Source: Pilasporangium apinafurcum | Lineage: Eukaryota > Oomycota > Peronosporomycetes > Pythiales > Pythiaceae | Direction of reading: 5' to 3' | Assembly (NCBI GenBank): GCA_001600495.1 | Contig: BCKE01000049.1 | Coordinates: forward strand, 59,435 to 123,434 | DNA length: 64,000 nt | Part shown: in pieces, positions 21,922 to 35,427 of the stretch | Layout: the number at the start of each line of letters is the position of its first letter | How positions within the stretch are numbered: position 1 is the first letter of the stretch | Translations under genes and position numbers: made by a program | Notes under the pieces: model-generated | The model's database searches: none | Told to the model about the DNA's origin: nothing | What the model saw: the letters and a program-made list of their open reading frames with translations, nothing else

Positions 21922-24900
21922 CTAATCTTTGAAAAAGATCCTTGCCCCGTTGAGCGACCAGTCGAGCAAGTCAAATTCGCGGCGATTGAGCTCAATGCGC
22001 TTGGCCGTGAGTTGCAATGTATGCACTTCTTCCTCGTCGTCAATCATTTCTGCTGTAGTTTCCTGCTGGTTCTTCAGCGCCTGTTCCTTCTTTCGGGCAT
22101 CACGTTCAGCTTGTTTTTGCTATACACATATTTAACAAGACAATTAGTGTTGAAAGAATCATCAGCACTGTATCTGCGATTCATCTCAATGTTTTAAGGG
22201 CAACTCACGTTATACGCCTCTTCTTCTTCCTTGTACTTGCGGGACACTTCTTCAAACCAATGCAACGTGTCGAACATCTGACAGTATGCATAAATGCCAA
22301 ATCAGCCACAGCACTATTGTATACATGTTTCAATGAATCAGCATGGATGCAACATTACCTCTCCTTGATCGAGAATAGCGAGAATGTAGGCGATACCGAT
22401 AGCAAAACCATCGTCCGAGAAATACGACTCGCGGCGTCGGGTATTCTTGTACATCAAATCCTTGGCCTGAACCGTGGTTTCAATGAAGTTGATCGTTAAC
22501 GCAGGAACGATATGGTAGAAGTTGACTAAATGCTTCTGCTCATCACTCGCTGTCACATCCTGAAACACCTTCACCAGTACCTTGAAATAATCGTTGTTTT
22601 CCGAGAAATTCTTGGCCAAAGTGGAAATGACTGAATCCAGATTCTTGGCTGCGATAACCGTTTCTCGTGACAAGTTTGCGCCGTCGACTTTTTCTTGAGT
22701 GATTTCACCGGTTTCTTCATCCACGACATCAGGCACCCCCTCACCAGCGTAGGCTTCAAATTTGAAATGAGCCCGGTTCAAATCGGGAACAAACTTAATC
22801 GCATTGCTGCAATAGTTCATACCCGCCGAGCGCACCATGCGTACATACCCGAGCGCATTCCCAATTTCCGTAATTAGCATACGAAATTGGTCTAAAAAAG
22901 TCTTGCCCGAGTCCGAGACGCCAAGTTTTCGAATATCCTTGTTGAATTGGAACGCACGGTCATATGGGTACTTGTTATCCACGGATGGATCATCACGATG
23001 CTTCTTATACCACCGTTTTTCGCGCTGCAAGTAACTCTTGATGTACTCATCAAAAAGAAATTGTGAAAAGATGTCGAACTTTTTCGTGAGGAATTGATAC
23101 GTAAAGTTGACAGTCGTATTCATGATACCCATACCATGCGTTCGAATGGAACTAGCAATCGAATGGATGTTGATTGAGTTGAGATGGCGTGATCCCTTAT
23201 CGCTTCGCCGCTCCAGAAAAAACTGCTGGTTCAAATTGTAATTATATCTTGCCACAAAGATTTGAATATTGCGCATGATCTGTAAAATATCGAGTCCTTG
23301 ATCCAACGAACCCATAGGAAGGTGATTATCTGCCAAACTCAAGCCATATTTATCGTTCGCCAAATTACGCATTTCACCGTACGTTTTCCAATCATGAAGC
23401 GCCACTGTGGTGAGGTTATAAAATGTACTTTCGAGGTAGTGAGTCACTTTTTGATGCAAGTCGAGCATTTTCCCATGCAGTCGAATTGGACGTAGATCGA
23501 GGTAATAATGCAACACTTTAAAATCGGCACTCTTTGGGTTTGGAGCATCCAAGTGGTCCAGATGCACCGAATGAATGTGCAGCCGGAGGTCATTCTCAAC
23601 ATCTTTGCAAAGATTCTCAACAATTTCTTCTTCCATCACCGAATCAATAAACTCAGCATATGCTGTCACGTACAAATTGTTATCTTCTTCGTGCTGGGCA
23701 CCACGCAGTAGCTTCATCGCATCTAAGAAACCACCAACAACGTACTGAATCCGATTAGCCTGCTCTGGCTGATTGTACAGATCTTGCATAAATGGGTGCA
23801 AGAGCTCCCGGCTCCAGTAGAAGAACGAACAATCACATGCATTTCGGATATTGCGTTGGAAATCACTTAATAAGCGTAGCTTCCAAATAAGCTTGACGGG
23901 TTCTTCTGCATGCTTTAAATCGACAGCAGTGGCTGCTTCACTCCCAACTGTACTTGCGCCGCTGCTATGGTCGGGGAAAATCAACGCTATTTGTGCTGCA
24001 AGATCCAGGACGGTAATTCTTGTGTACGAAAATGCTTCACCTGAATGCAAAATATCTTCGATCACTTTCACTGCAGCTAATACATCGAGTTTGGTGTCGT
24101 CGATTTGCTTGCTAGCCTCTAATTTGGCCTTCAACGGACGAAACAAACCAAAGAGTGAATGAGTTACTTGCCTCAGCAACAGCGAAGTGGATTCAGCCAA
24201 AATGGGGTTCTTGCGCGCGAACATAAACTCCACTGCTTTTAGAATTTCGATGCACGTATACAATGGGCGAACAACACGTTTTTGCATGGGGATTCCAAGT
24301 CCAAGGTGTAGGTTGACCAGTGTATGCATCATCGTTTGTACACGTTTAGCCAAAATCAAACCTTTCAAGATCAAATTCCCACGAACACTGAATGTTCTGG
24401 ATACATCGCCTGTTCCACGCGTAGTTGGTTGAAAGAATGACTCCATTCGCACTAGCCACGCATTCAATTCTAATTTAGCAGCACTAACGTCAGCCGGGAA
24501 CGCCTCATCTAAAGAATGCAGGTATTCACGGCGAAATTGTACGATGTCGGAGGGATGTAACTTCTTCGAATTCATAGGTGCGTATTTAAGCAAGAAATCT
24601 GGCATGTACCACAAAATTTTGCCACATATTGTCACACATGGAGCTTTCAACTGCGTTTCCCAAAGACGTTTGTACAAAGCTGGATCCGCTGGAACGTTGG
24701 GTGGTTGTAATCGGCGATGGAGTACGTATAAACCAGCGGTTCCAACCAGATTGTTACGTTCAAAAGTTTCCGTAGACGTATTCATAGCCCCTTCAGCAAG
24801 GCTTAACCGTGCACTAATGCAGTGAAGGAATTCCTCCAAAAAGACTCGATTAGTCCGAATATCAATCCTCGACTCACGATCACTACTGGCACGGCCACTT

Positions 24901-26522
24901 TCGTCTTCATTTTCTTCTTCATCATCTTCTTCTTCACCAGCATCATTGATTGAAAACGCTTCAAAATCCTGTTCAATGCACGCTTGGAAAACCTGTGCAC
25001 TCATAATAGTTTGATCTAGACTGACAATCAATCGTTCAAATCGCTTCACTTTATCCACGGTAACGTTGTATCTGGCTGGGTCCGCGCGAACATACTGCAT
25101 CATTCGCTTATATTTATCCCAGGATGTAATAATGTTTGGATTATCGATCACAATCGCATCAATGGTGATCATAACCTCCAATAGGCTTGCCAATGCATCA
25201 AAGACTGGATGCAAATGCACCAACTTAAATGTCGATTTCCACAATTTCTGGTAACTCTGGTATAAACTCGCTAGTTGATGAATCATGTTGATTGTAATAG
25301 CATTGCATCGATCGACAAAGTTGGAAATATCTTGAAAAAATGGCAACATCCGACCAATGTGAACTTCATCCTCGCCCGGTTTCACTTCTCCATCCTCTCC
25401 ATGCCTCGCTTGGCCAAACATTATCAGAGCCGGGAAAAAATTATCTTCCACCGTTACTTTCAATTCGGAAATCTCATCACAAAGCACTGCAAATACCGTC
25501 AACACCTTGTCGAAAAGTTCGTTATCCGTCTTTATAAGATCCTGGACATCCACACGCTCGGCAGGATGTAGATACAGTTGAATGGGATCAGCCTGCATCG
25601 CAGAGAGACAAACAGAAAACAGTCAGCAATGGTGCCGTAAATGCATTGTATGCAATACGCTATACCATACCCAATAGCCCCAGACTTCAGACATCGCAGC
25701 GGTAATGGCATTTTCGATCTCCTTAAGCCTTGTCTGTTATCACAACACCATTGCGATAAGAAAATCACTTCAAAGCGGATTTGCTCTCACGATTGAAGTA
25801 TAGTCAGAGTATATCCTGATCGTACCGTATGGTCATTGATGATATCCAATCCACGTTGCAACTGGTCACGAATCGGTTGCTCTGTGCATGCAAACATCCA
25901 GTACACAGCGAAACGCACACATGCAATCAGTGATCGCTTTCTTTCTGCAACATACTCACATTCCAACTTTTCATCTCATACCTTGCGCATCAAAATCCGA
26001 AAATGGGCTACCAAATTGATCGTCTGCCAAATTCCAGTTCTCAGTGATCGTCGAGAGTGCGTTGCTCGCTTTGCGGTTCTTGGTGACACCAAAATTCGAG
26101 ACAAATGACGACGACGAATTGCGTCCGCGGCTCGACCGAGAAACTCGCGACGATGCGCGTGAATCCGACCGCGCACGATTTTGATTGTGACGAGACGTCG
26201 AGAGACTCGTCAAGCGCAGGTCTCTCGCAGACAATTCGGATGCTCGGGAGTCCACGCGTCCCATGTCGAATCGCGTAGAATCTGCCCACGAGGCTTTAGA
26301 ATCAAATCGTGGTCGCTGATTTCGACGATTTGACGGGGACGAGATTGTCGTACTAGCGGCGTCATCGCTGGAGATTCTGCTGTGTTCAACGTCGCTGTCG
26401 TCCGATTGATCGTGTTCCACATCGTCATCTTCTTCAGAGTCATCTGATTCGTGTACACGCTGCTGTTGTTTCGTGGGAGGGGTTACCTCTGCCTTGTTTT
26501 TCTGTCCGCGCCGCTCACTCAT
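21922..26522 (-). CDS. WASHC4: WASH complex subunit SWIP (WASHC4/KIAA1033 homolog)
   Basis: Six exons close in frame: 26522-25982, 25881-25826, 25733-25671, 25592-22359, 22277-22209 and 22119-21922 (1386 residues; the human protein is about 1170). The first exon is a disordered, acidic and Arg/Ser-rich extension. The large exon carries the conserved core, including NYNLNQQFFLERR, SIRTHGMGIMNTTVNFTYQF, KFDIFSQFLFDEYIKS, GNALGYVRMVRSAG and SNAIKFVPDL. The C-terminus reads ESYFSDDGFAIGIAYIL, then FDTLHWFEEV and a charged helix. SWIP is a scaffold subunit of the WASH complex, which activates Arp2/3 on endosomes for retromer-linked sorting. A Glu/Asp run (about 24900-24960) interrupts the core and looks lineage-specific. 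Confidence 0.93.
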
Positions 26523-27441
26523 CCCTCCGTTTCCTCCTTCTTATCGATCTTACTGTCGCTCCACGTCGGCGATGATGATGATGATGACGATGGAAGAAGG
26601 TTTCGTTGCTTTTGCTTCGCACTGAAGATACCTTCACTCTTCAAAGAGAGCGAACGGGTCGGGTTCCCAAACATTTTGACAGGTTTAAAAAATAGAACCC
26701 ACCCACTGAAACTGTCAAGGAAAATGTCGCGCGAAGGTACGTTGGCGTTTGCTTTTTTAATACTTTTCGGTGATAATGCGCTTTTCATGCCGTTTCCTAG
26801 CACTTTTGGGAGATCTCAAACGCAATTCCAATGTCACATGCATAGTCGCGTGAATATGACTGCATGCTATATCGTTCTCAGTATAATAAATGTGCTGCAT
26901 TTTGCTGGTTATTCCTAGAAGTGGAACAAAGATGATGTTCTTTCAGAATGCTATTTCGGTCGGCATTAATTACTCAAAAAACTGAATATCAAGTGCATAC
27001 ACTGAGCTCGCTATTTAGTACAGTAACATGAAAGCTTAGTGATTCAATCTCCAACAATAGGTCACAATTTTACATGTCTTCAGTTCGTTGCATCACATGT
27101 AGATCCCAGTGACATGTTGGCTTTACTCTATTTTCATTCTTACACAAAACTACTTGATTTTCAGCTTTTTTTTAGTGTTTGCATTTCCTCAGGTCATCAT
27201 TTTGCTGCTCGAATTCAACTCCAACCTGATTACTCGCCACTATATTTATTGTCATACTGAGAGAAGAAAAGCATCTTACTTTTTATAGTGATAGAAAATG
27301 AAACGGCTGTATGCTAGCGTCACTACATACTACTCGGCGAGAATGTCTATTGCTCTATTGATACGCTAGTATTGATTGGGATTCTGTGAATAATTGTGCA
27401 CAGGCGTGTTTAAGCCAGACACGACATAGGCGAATATAGAC
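26523..27441. other. Divergent intergenic region, WASHC4 / GPCR
   Basis: A (GAT/ATG)n-like trinucleotide run lies at about 26570-26590, within probable 5' UTR of WASHC4. There is no supported gene; the frames present are short and mixed. The region should hold both promoters. Confidence 0.4.
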
Positions 27442-30400
27442 ATGTGTGGCCATTATCGACAACCTCAACTTTTCGCTCGATGGCTCCTGGCTACAATACT
27501 TGTATTGGTTTTATATCCGCTATTTCAATGGAGACATCACAACATGGTGGGCTTCGCAAATGCAGCTCGTTACGCGCCGAACCACTTCCTCAGAACTTGC
27601 TTGGACGATGCCTGGGTGGCAACTATGGAGCAGAAGTTGCAGGTTTCCAGTACAGAGCGTGACAGTAGTGGACGTCTCGTGAATCCGTTTCTACAATCAT
27701 CATTGCAGTTCTCACGCTATACTGTAAGCGTCGTAGTGTTTGTGTTTTAGGCAATCTGTTCAATACGCGAGCCAACTCACCATGTCTGCATGTGCTATCA
27801 TAGGTTGAGGATCCGCGTCTCAGCACATCCAATGCCTACAGTGACGATTGCGTGCCTGATGGTTCCTTTATTTACGGGGTCGGTGCACGAGTGGATGAAG
27901 ATGGTAAAGTGGTCGACAAAGGACAGATTGACGGGTCATTAATACTCGAGTTAAGCGGCTGGACGACCCATTCGTTGACGACGACCATCTTTGCGATTTT
28001 AGCAGCGGAAGTGGTAAGTTTTTTTTTGCTAGTTGAGAACATCCACAAGCACGCGAAGCTGATGTCCATCTTGCGTTTGTATTACGATAGTACGGCTACG
28101 ATGTGTCCTTTTACTACAATACAAAAACCGCCGACATGACGCAACGCATGTCCTCGGTGCGTTCTGGGGTATGTACCCCTACTCATGTCAATATGGAGGT
28201 CTGGGTCGCCGGCATCCAAGCGTCGTTGGCAATATATATGAATGAATCGTTCACTGCGGGGAGCGTGGGATACTTTGGTCGATCGGGTTTGTACACTACA
28301 CATGATTTCGTAGTTGACAGCGAGGAAGCGACCCGCAACTCATCTATCTTCTTTGCGGATTACTGGAAAAGCTACAAATACGACAACGAAATGTTGGACG
28401 CGATCTCTGCATCTAAATTCTTCAATAATACCAAGTACTACCCACCATCAGAGGTAGGGTGCGCTGATGGTAGTTTCGGCTGTCAGGATGCTTGCTCCCG
28501 GTCCTATGCATGCACCCGTCGAATAGAAGATGAAGGAAAAGAATGCATTGTGGTCCTGATGATGTACGACTACTTTGACCCTGGCTATCTTCAGTCCGTA
28601 ATGTCCAACGCTGACATTCCTGCATACTTTTGCTTCATCGGCTACGATGCAGTGCAGAAATACGCTGTCGAAGCGCAGCAAAATGGCACGGCAGTCTTAT
28701 TTTACCATTATCAGCCAGACTTGTTTCACATCAATCACCCCGGTCTCTTCGATCGTGTCTTTCTACCCCAATCAATCCCAGAGCATGTTGTATTGGCTAC
28801 TGGTACCTACGGCGAAAACGGTTACGGTGAAAGAACAAACAATCCAGTGGATGTCGATTTTCCTACAACAACCTTATCGAAGTATGCAGCAAACATACTC
28901 TATGATCTACCTATCGGGTCCCTCGTATCCGCCCTCATGATTTCCGAGCTCAATATCAATAATATTCAAGCCAGGTACTTAAATGCAACCAAAGATTCGA
29001 ATGAACCCGATCCAACCTTCCGCGCGGCTTGCAACTGGGTGAAGGATAATTACGAAGTCTGGAACATGTGGCTCAATCGCTTGCCAGTATGCACATTCGA
29101 TGCGTATATCTCATACACTATACAGGGATGCGACGAGGGGAGCGACGTTCGAACAATAGTCTTTCAGTGGAATTCACCAAACCCGGAAAACGAATCATTG
29201 CCATACACTTGTGATGGAGGTGTGACGGTGTTGCCAACACCTCTTTCCACGAGTCGATCATGCAAATGGATCATGGAATCCGAGAGCATATGGGTGCGGT
29301 GGATGGAGAGCAAACCGTCATGTGATGAGAGTTTCTATGGTTACAGAGTTACTGGATGCGATTCCCAAGCACATCGAACTGTCCAGTATTATTGGCTGCT
29401 ACAGGATGACGCCAATCCCGAGATGTCACTGGAATGCCAGGGTGGTGTTTCATTACCTGATGACGTCGAAATCAACTGTGAATACATGCCGCATTCATCT
29501 CCAGCGTTCTTCGTGTTCGTAATCCTTGCCATCATCTTGGGGGGGTTGATTATTACTGCGATGATAATAGTATACAAGCAGCGCGCTGCTCCGATCGTGA
29601 AGCGCTCGCAGTACGAATTACTGGAGTTGATGCTCTTCGGTGGGCTATTAATATGCGGTGCCATAGTAGCATATGGTGGGAAGCCAACGCTCTTGATATG
29701 TGCAATACGCCCATTGCTTGTCGCATATGGCTTCACAACAATTTTCGGTTCATTAACCGTTAAATCGCTGCGTGTGTATCGTGTTTTCTTGCGAACAGCC
29801 ATGAAGCGCGTCACGATCACGACGAAGATGATGTTCAAAGTCTTGGCGATTTTTTACGCTGTTGATACGATCGTGTTTTGTGCCTGGTATGGTATCGCGT
29901 TTCCGGAACCGAAGACGACGTTAGAACACTCATTGGAATTCGGTGGCGACGTCGATCGGATCACGTGCAAGGCATCGGGGTTCATCTTTACGGCATTGTT
30001 AATGTTCTGGAAGGCGATTTTGCTGCTTGGGGGTCTGTATTTATCGTTTTTGATTCGCAACGTCTCGTCCGATTTTCAAGAATCCCTTTGGATCTTTGCA
30101 TCAGCTCTCATCGTGCTCATGTGCTGCTTGGTAATTGCTCCATTGGCCTATGTTGTGGACATGGCGGCTGCAGTGTTTTACATTTTTTTGGCCTCAGCAT
30201 TTTTCTTATGCACAGCGCTCGTTATGGCATTTATGCTAGTTCCGAAATTTTTTCGGCTGCATGAAGCAGCGACATCATCGGCAACGACAGCAGCAGGAGA
30301 GAGTTACCAATCAAGCCTCCGGACGGATTCAGAAGCGCCAGCTACCGGCTCCACGCGACAGCTGGGAAGTCGTTCGCAATTGTCATCAAGAAGCAACAAG

Positions 30401-30550
30401 CGTATGCCGAAGTACCAAGTGCCAAGCGAACGACGCTTCTTGTCAATGCCCAAAAGCAGCAACCTTCCACCCATCATCACAAAGCAAAGCAGCGCTTCAG
30501 TCAAAACTAACGATCCCAGCAAGAAAGTGCGAGTGCAGCCAGTTTTGTAG
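27442..30550 (+). CDS. Class C GPCR with N-terminal periplasmic-type solute-binding domain
   Basis: Three exons (27442-27723, 27804-28013 and 28091-30550) join in frame, giving 983 residues. A signal segment at residues 12-30 (RWLLATILVLVLYPLFQW) precedes an extracellular region of about 600 residues. Its ILAAEV|YGYDVSFYY and following Trp/Tyr-rich segments resemble type-2 periplasmic binding proteins of the glycine-betaine/OpuAC kind. Two tandem Cys modules follow (about 29064-29270 and 29290-29495; each has GCD, SL.C.GGV.LP and a final Cys). The seven-TM core runs from about 29500 to 30250: FFVFVILAIILGGLIITAM, the GABA-B-like YELLELMLFGGLL, VAYGFTTIFGSLTVKSLRVY, and so on. The cytosolic tail of about 100 residues is Ser/Arg/Lys-rich. 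It is probably a plasma-membrane nutrient or osmolyte sensor coupled to G protein; ligand and coupling are inferred. Confidence 0.8.
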
Positions 30551-30641
30551 ATACTATCTAACGCAAGATCAGCTTACACACAACAAGCTATTGTTTTTGT
30601 ATTCTCTTTTTGACACATTACGATCCGCTTTGTTGTGTTCT

Positions 30642-32259
30642 CTACTTTTGAAACTCATCCTTGACTAGCTTGGCGATGGTTGTGAGCTGCATATTGCTGG
30701 TGCCTTCGTAAATGGCACCGATCTTGGCATCGCGGTAGAATTTCTCTGCCAGCAAATACTTGGTGAAGCCAATACCGCCGAGCATTTCAATGCACTTAGA
30801 TGCCGTCTTCTCGGCCACTCGTGATGCATGGAGTTTGGCCATTGCGGCTTGTTTGACAAACGGCAGACCAGCATCTTTCAGGCGAGCGGCATTGTACACG
30901 AGCAATCGTGCGGTTTCAATCTCTAGCGCTGCCTCAGCGTATTGATGCTGCATAGCCTGGAAATCACCAATCGGTGACCCAAACTGGTGGCGGTCAAACA
31001 AATATGGAAGCGTCTGGTCGTAAACACCTTGCGCAAGGCCAAGCATCTGCGAAGCAATGCCGATACGTCCTTCGTTTAATGTACTGATGGCGATCTTGTA
31101 GCCCATGCCCACTTGGCCCATGATGTTTTCCTTCTTCACCTTCACGTTTGTCAGCGACACCGGACAGGTCGATGACGCGCGAATACCGAGTTTGTCTTCA
31201 GGCTTGCCGATCTCAAGCCCTTCAGCGTCGCGGTCCACGATGAAACAAGTAATGCCCTTATAGCCCTTCGATGGATCCACGTTCGCAAATACCAGATATA
31301 CACCAGCGTATTCAGCGTTAGAGATCCACATTTTCTGACCATTGAGCGTGTAATAGCTTCCATCTGAAGACACATCAGCACGCGTCTTCAATGCGAAGGC
31401 ATCACTGCCAGAGCCCGCCTCACTCAGGCAAAAACTGCCAACCTATGTGCAATATTCTATGATTAATATGATATACCGCGGCAATGGCGTGACCCTTGAA
31501 GTCGTACATTCTTACCATGTCAGTACTTAGTCGAGGTAAATACTTTTCCTTTTGCTCATCATTCCCGTGGAACTGCAATAGGTCAAATAACAGTATTATG
31601 AGTAAGCTAAACATATCAATGCGGCGATACTAGGGTATACAGCGCATACACAAACGTACCAGAAAGACATTGTTTACAACCGTATTTTGGAGATCACATA
31701 ATAGACCCACAACAGGGTCTACCTTCGAGAGCTCTTCGATGGTGAGACACAAGCTCATGAACGACGCCTCACTACCACCATATTCTGCTGGAATCTCCAC
31801 CGATAGCAGCTAATCATTCGAAAGAGCGTATATCCACAGATAAAGAAGGTCAGCAGAGTTGTGAATTCATGTGTTTCGCCCATTCAACATGTGCATACCC
31901 CATTCTCAAATAGACCCCGCGTGATGTCATGGTCCATCTCGCCCGTTTGATCCATCGTCTGCACCCGTGGAAGCACCATATCTGCCGCAAACTTTGCAAC
32001 TATCATATACATCACACCAGAAAACTAACTAATCAGCTATACCACCCATATCCTAACGGATTTAGCTCAGTTGCGCGTGGTGGTTGCTGGTACCTGTGTC
32101 TTTGAACATGGTTTCTTCCTCTGTGAGCAGTGTCAACGGCGCATGTGTGGAATTCGATCGATAACTACCCAGCATACGTCTGTATGTATTAACATGGTGC
32201 GTGGACTGCAGCCAGCGCGACGCTAGACGTCGTCCATGTGTCGCGAACGTCATCGTCAT
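30642..32259 (-). CDS. Mitochondrial short/branched-chain acyl-CoA dehydrogenase (ACADSB-like)
   Basis: Five exons (32259-32094, 31999-31899, 31809-31660, 31572-31516 and 31442-30642) give 424 residues in one frame. The N-terminus is Arg/Ser/His-rich without acidic residues for about 40 positions, a mitochondrial targeting peptide. The three ACAD domains follow: helical N-domain with [10 protein letters not shown], the FAD/substrate motif [31 protein letters not shown], and the C-domain with [17 protein letters not shown] and [19 protein letters not shown]. The catalytic base lies in [10 protein letters not shown], near the C-terminus as in ACADSB and short-chain types. It oxidises 2-methyl-branched or short acyl-CoA (isoleucine catabolism), passing electrons to ETF. 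It converges with the GPCR gene, leaving only 91 bp between stops. Confidence 0.92.
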
Positions 32260-32875
32260 CCAGTTGTTGCTCCTGCAAGCAAATGCAATTCTGAGGTTCT
32301 AGCGTTTGTATACTGTCACCAAAATTGGATTATTCTAAGAAATACCCAAAAACACATTTAATTGTTCTACTTCAACTTGGCTTCGTCTTCAAGTTGGCCA
32401 GTTATTGCGGACTTAAACGCGAAAGCGGACTTAATCGAAATTTCCCGTCGACATCTTCGTAGCCTATTACGCCTTGCGAGTAACGCTCGTGATATTCATC
32501 TATGGCACAAATTAGTCGTGTAAAAGAAATTTGAAGAAGTAACTGATAATCTACCCTCAGATCATTCTACGTTAATGGCATCCAGCCACACGATATGCAC
32601 CCAGTTGCGGGTATAAATGCCCATCGTGCCGTAATCATGCGATTAGATTCGAAAAATGCAACAGGTTTTATCACATACCAAATCAGCGTTAACCACACTA
32701 AAAAAGGACACATCCTAAAATGTTTTTCTTTGGCTTTATATAACCGTTATGGTATTATATCAGTTATGCAAGCCGGATCATGATGTGCATCTCTTTGATA
32801 CGTGTCTCCATTCTAACCACTTCAAGCGAAACAGGTTCAGGAGAAGAGAATAAGCAGGTGAATCTGTCGGAGAAG
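32260..32875. other. Divergent intergenic region, ACADSB / H+-PPase
   Basis: There is no independent gene. The frame of the H+-PPase is open back to an ATG at 32780, so the 3' end of this region may be coding if that start is used. The rest should hold the two promoters. Confidence 0.4.
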
Positions 32876-35427
32876 ATGAACATCGAGATGCTGGATCCGC
32901 GTGGTCACGAGCAACACCACATGCAGGACATCGAGTATGGAGGAGGTGGTGGTGGTGGGAATGACTCTTTCGCAAGTGCCGGTCTCTTGGGCCATAGTAG
33001 CAACGCCTCCCACGCATATGCCCGCCGCATCGACATACAGCCACCGCTAATCGCGATCTCCGTAGTCGGCGTGCTCTTTTTACTTTTCAGTTCGGATTTC
33101 CGCCCGATTTTTCTGGTGCTGACGATTTGTGGCTATGGTGCCGTTTTTGCGTTGTTCTTGTGTAATTGGGTGCTCAGTAAAGACGATGGCACACCAGAAA
33201 TGCGGGAGGTCTCGACGCCCATCCGTGAAGGTGCCGAGGGTTTTTTACGAATCCAATATAATGCGATTGCGAGGATTGCCGCGGCCATCGCTGCGCTCAT
33301 CTTCTTCAGCTATGTGCTGCGGCCAGCGAGTACGTTGGGATCGAATGGTGGAGTGGAAACGCTGGGCAATTGGACATTGGGGGTTCTTGGGTCGTTTTCT
33401 TTCTTGATTGGTGCCATCTGCTCGGCTGCGGCGGGGTATATCAGCATGTGGGTCTCGGCACAGTCTAACATTCGCGTGACCAGTGCTGCACGTCGCTCTT
33501 ATGGCGAAGCGCTGCTCATCTGCTTCCGCGGTGGGGCCTTCTCAGCAGTACTGGACATCACGCTCTGTGTAGCGGGGGTAAGTATACTCTATCTGACGTT
33601 GTACGTGCTGTTCAGTGCGAGTGTCCAGCCTACGGACATTCCATTGCTCATGGTTGGCTACGGGTTTGGCGCTTCATTTGTCGCACTCTTCATGCAGCTC
33701 GGTGGTGGCATTTACACGAAAGCGGCTGATGTGGGTGCAGATCTTGTGGGCAAAGTAGAGCAAGGTATCCCTGAAGATGATCCACGGAACCCCGCCGTGA
33801 TTGCGGATTTGGTGGGTGATATGGTCGGTGACTGCGTGGGCAGTAGTGCTGATGTCTTTGAGAGTGTCGCGGCCGAAATCATCGGCGCAATGATCTTGGG
33901 TGGGACGTTGGCTCGGGAAGCTCGATTGGAACCTTCGGCAGCCGTGGCGTTCGTTTTTTTTCCCGTGGTCGTGCATGCGTTCGATATCTTGGTCAGCAGT
34001 ATCGGGATAATGACCGTGACAGCACCAAGTGACGTAGAAACATCCCGGTCGAATCATAACCCTATGGGTACTTTGCAAACTGGATACAACGTCTCGCTCG
34101 GACTAGCACTGACGCTCTTTGCGGTCACAACGAAGTGGTTGTTATCTTCTGAGCAGCATCCTTCAGCGTGGTTCCATTTTTTCCTCTGTGGTGTCGTGGG
34201 AATGCTCACAGCGTTTGTGTTTGTTAAATCGACGCAATACTATACCGACTATGCCTACTACCCGGTGCGAAGCATCGCCAAGGCCAGTACAACCGGTCAT
34301 GGCACCAACATCATCACGGGCGTCGCTGTTGGCATGCAGTCGACTGTCATCCCCACAGTCATGGTCAGCATTGCAGTCATTTGTGCTTACCACCTCGGCG
34401 CCAGTTCAGGTATAGGAGGACTCAATAACCGCCATGCCGGACTATTTGGAACGGCGGTTGCCACGATGGGCATGCTCTCGTCGGCTGTGTTTGTGCTCGC
34501 TATGAATAATTATGGACCGATCGCTGATAACGCTGGTGGTATTGCTGAGATGAGCAGACAACCGGACTATGTGCGTGACGCCACGGACAAGCTTGACGCC
34601 GCGGGTAATGTCACCAAGGCCATCACGAAAGGTTACTCGATTGGGTCAGCAGCGTTAGCATGCTTTGTGCTCTTTGGTGCGTTCATGGACGAATTCTCTG
34701 AATTTGCTGGTCAGCCATTTACGAACGTAGACATCGCAACCGTTGAAGTGCTTGTTGGTGGGCTGCTGGGAACGATGATGGTGTTCTTTTTCACGGGCTT
34801 GGCGGTTGCTGCAGTAGGTGACACTGCTGGTGAAGTTGTGAATGAAGTGCGTCGACAGTTTGAGATGTATCCAGGCATTATGGAGTTCAAACAGAAACCA
34901 GACTACCGCACGTGCGTGGCGTTGGTTACAAAGGCTGCGCTCAAGCAAATGCGCTTTCCCGGGTTGTTGGCGGTCTTACTACCGATCACTGTCGGCTTGG
35001 TCTTCCGCGTGGTAAGTTAAGCTGTAGTCAACTCTCCTAACATGGTCTCACTAGACGAAAATGCTAACGCTTATTTGTATATGCTACTCACTTTGTGGCT
35101 GCATAGATTGGTGAATACCAAAATAAGCCTCTCCTTGGTGCGGAAGTGCTCGCTGGTTACCTTATGTTTGGTACCGTCACGGGTATCATGATGGCACTAT
35201 TCCTGGATAATGTCGGCGGAGCATGGGATAATGCTAAGAAATACGTCGAGCTCGGCAACTTTGGCGGCAAAGGCAGTGAAGCACACAAAGCGGCCGTGAC
35301 AGGTGACACCGTGGGCGATCCGTTCAAGGATACCGCTGGCCCTGCACTACATGTCGTGATTAAGTTGTTGTCAACGACTGTGCTTGTGTTTGGACCGCTC
35401 TTTGTCTCGCGGGTCTCGAATTTGTAG
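32876..35427 (+). CDS. K+-independent membrane H+-translocating pyrophosphatase
   Basis: Two exons (32876-35011 and 35107-35427) give 818 residues. An upstream in-frame ATG at 32780 would add 32 residues of non-conserved sequence. About 16 TM helices are expected. Active-site motifs are [49 protein letters not shown] and, in exon 2, [16 protein letters not shown]. The residue that separates subfamilies is Lys in [18 protein letters not shown] (K+-dependent enzymes have Ala), so this is the K+-independent, AVP2-like type. The enzyme couples hydrolysis of pyrophosphate to proton pumping into acidic compartments. The N-terminus carries a Gly run (about 32945-32960) in a disordered, Ser/His-rich leader. 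Confidence 0.95.
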
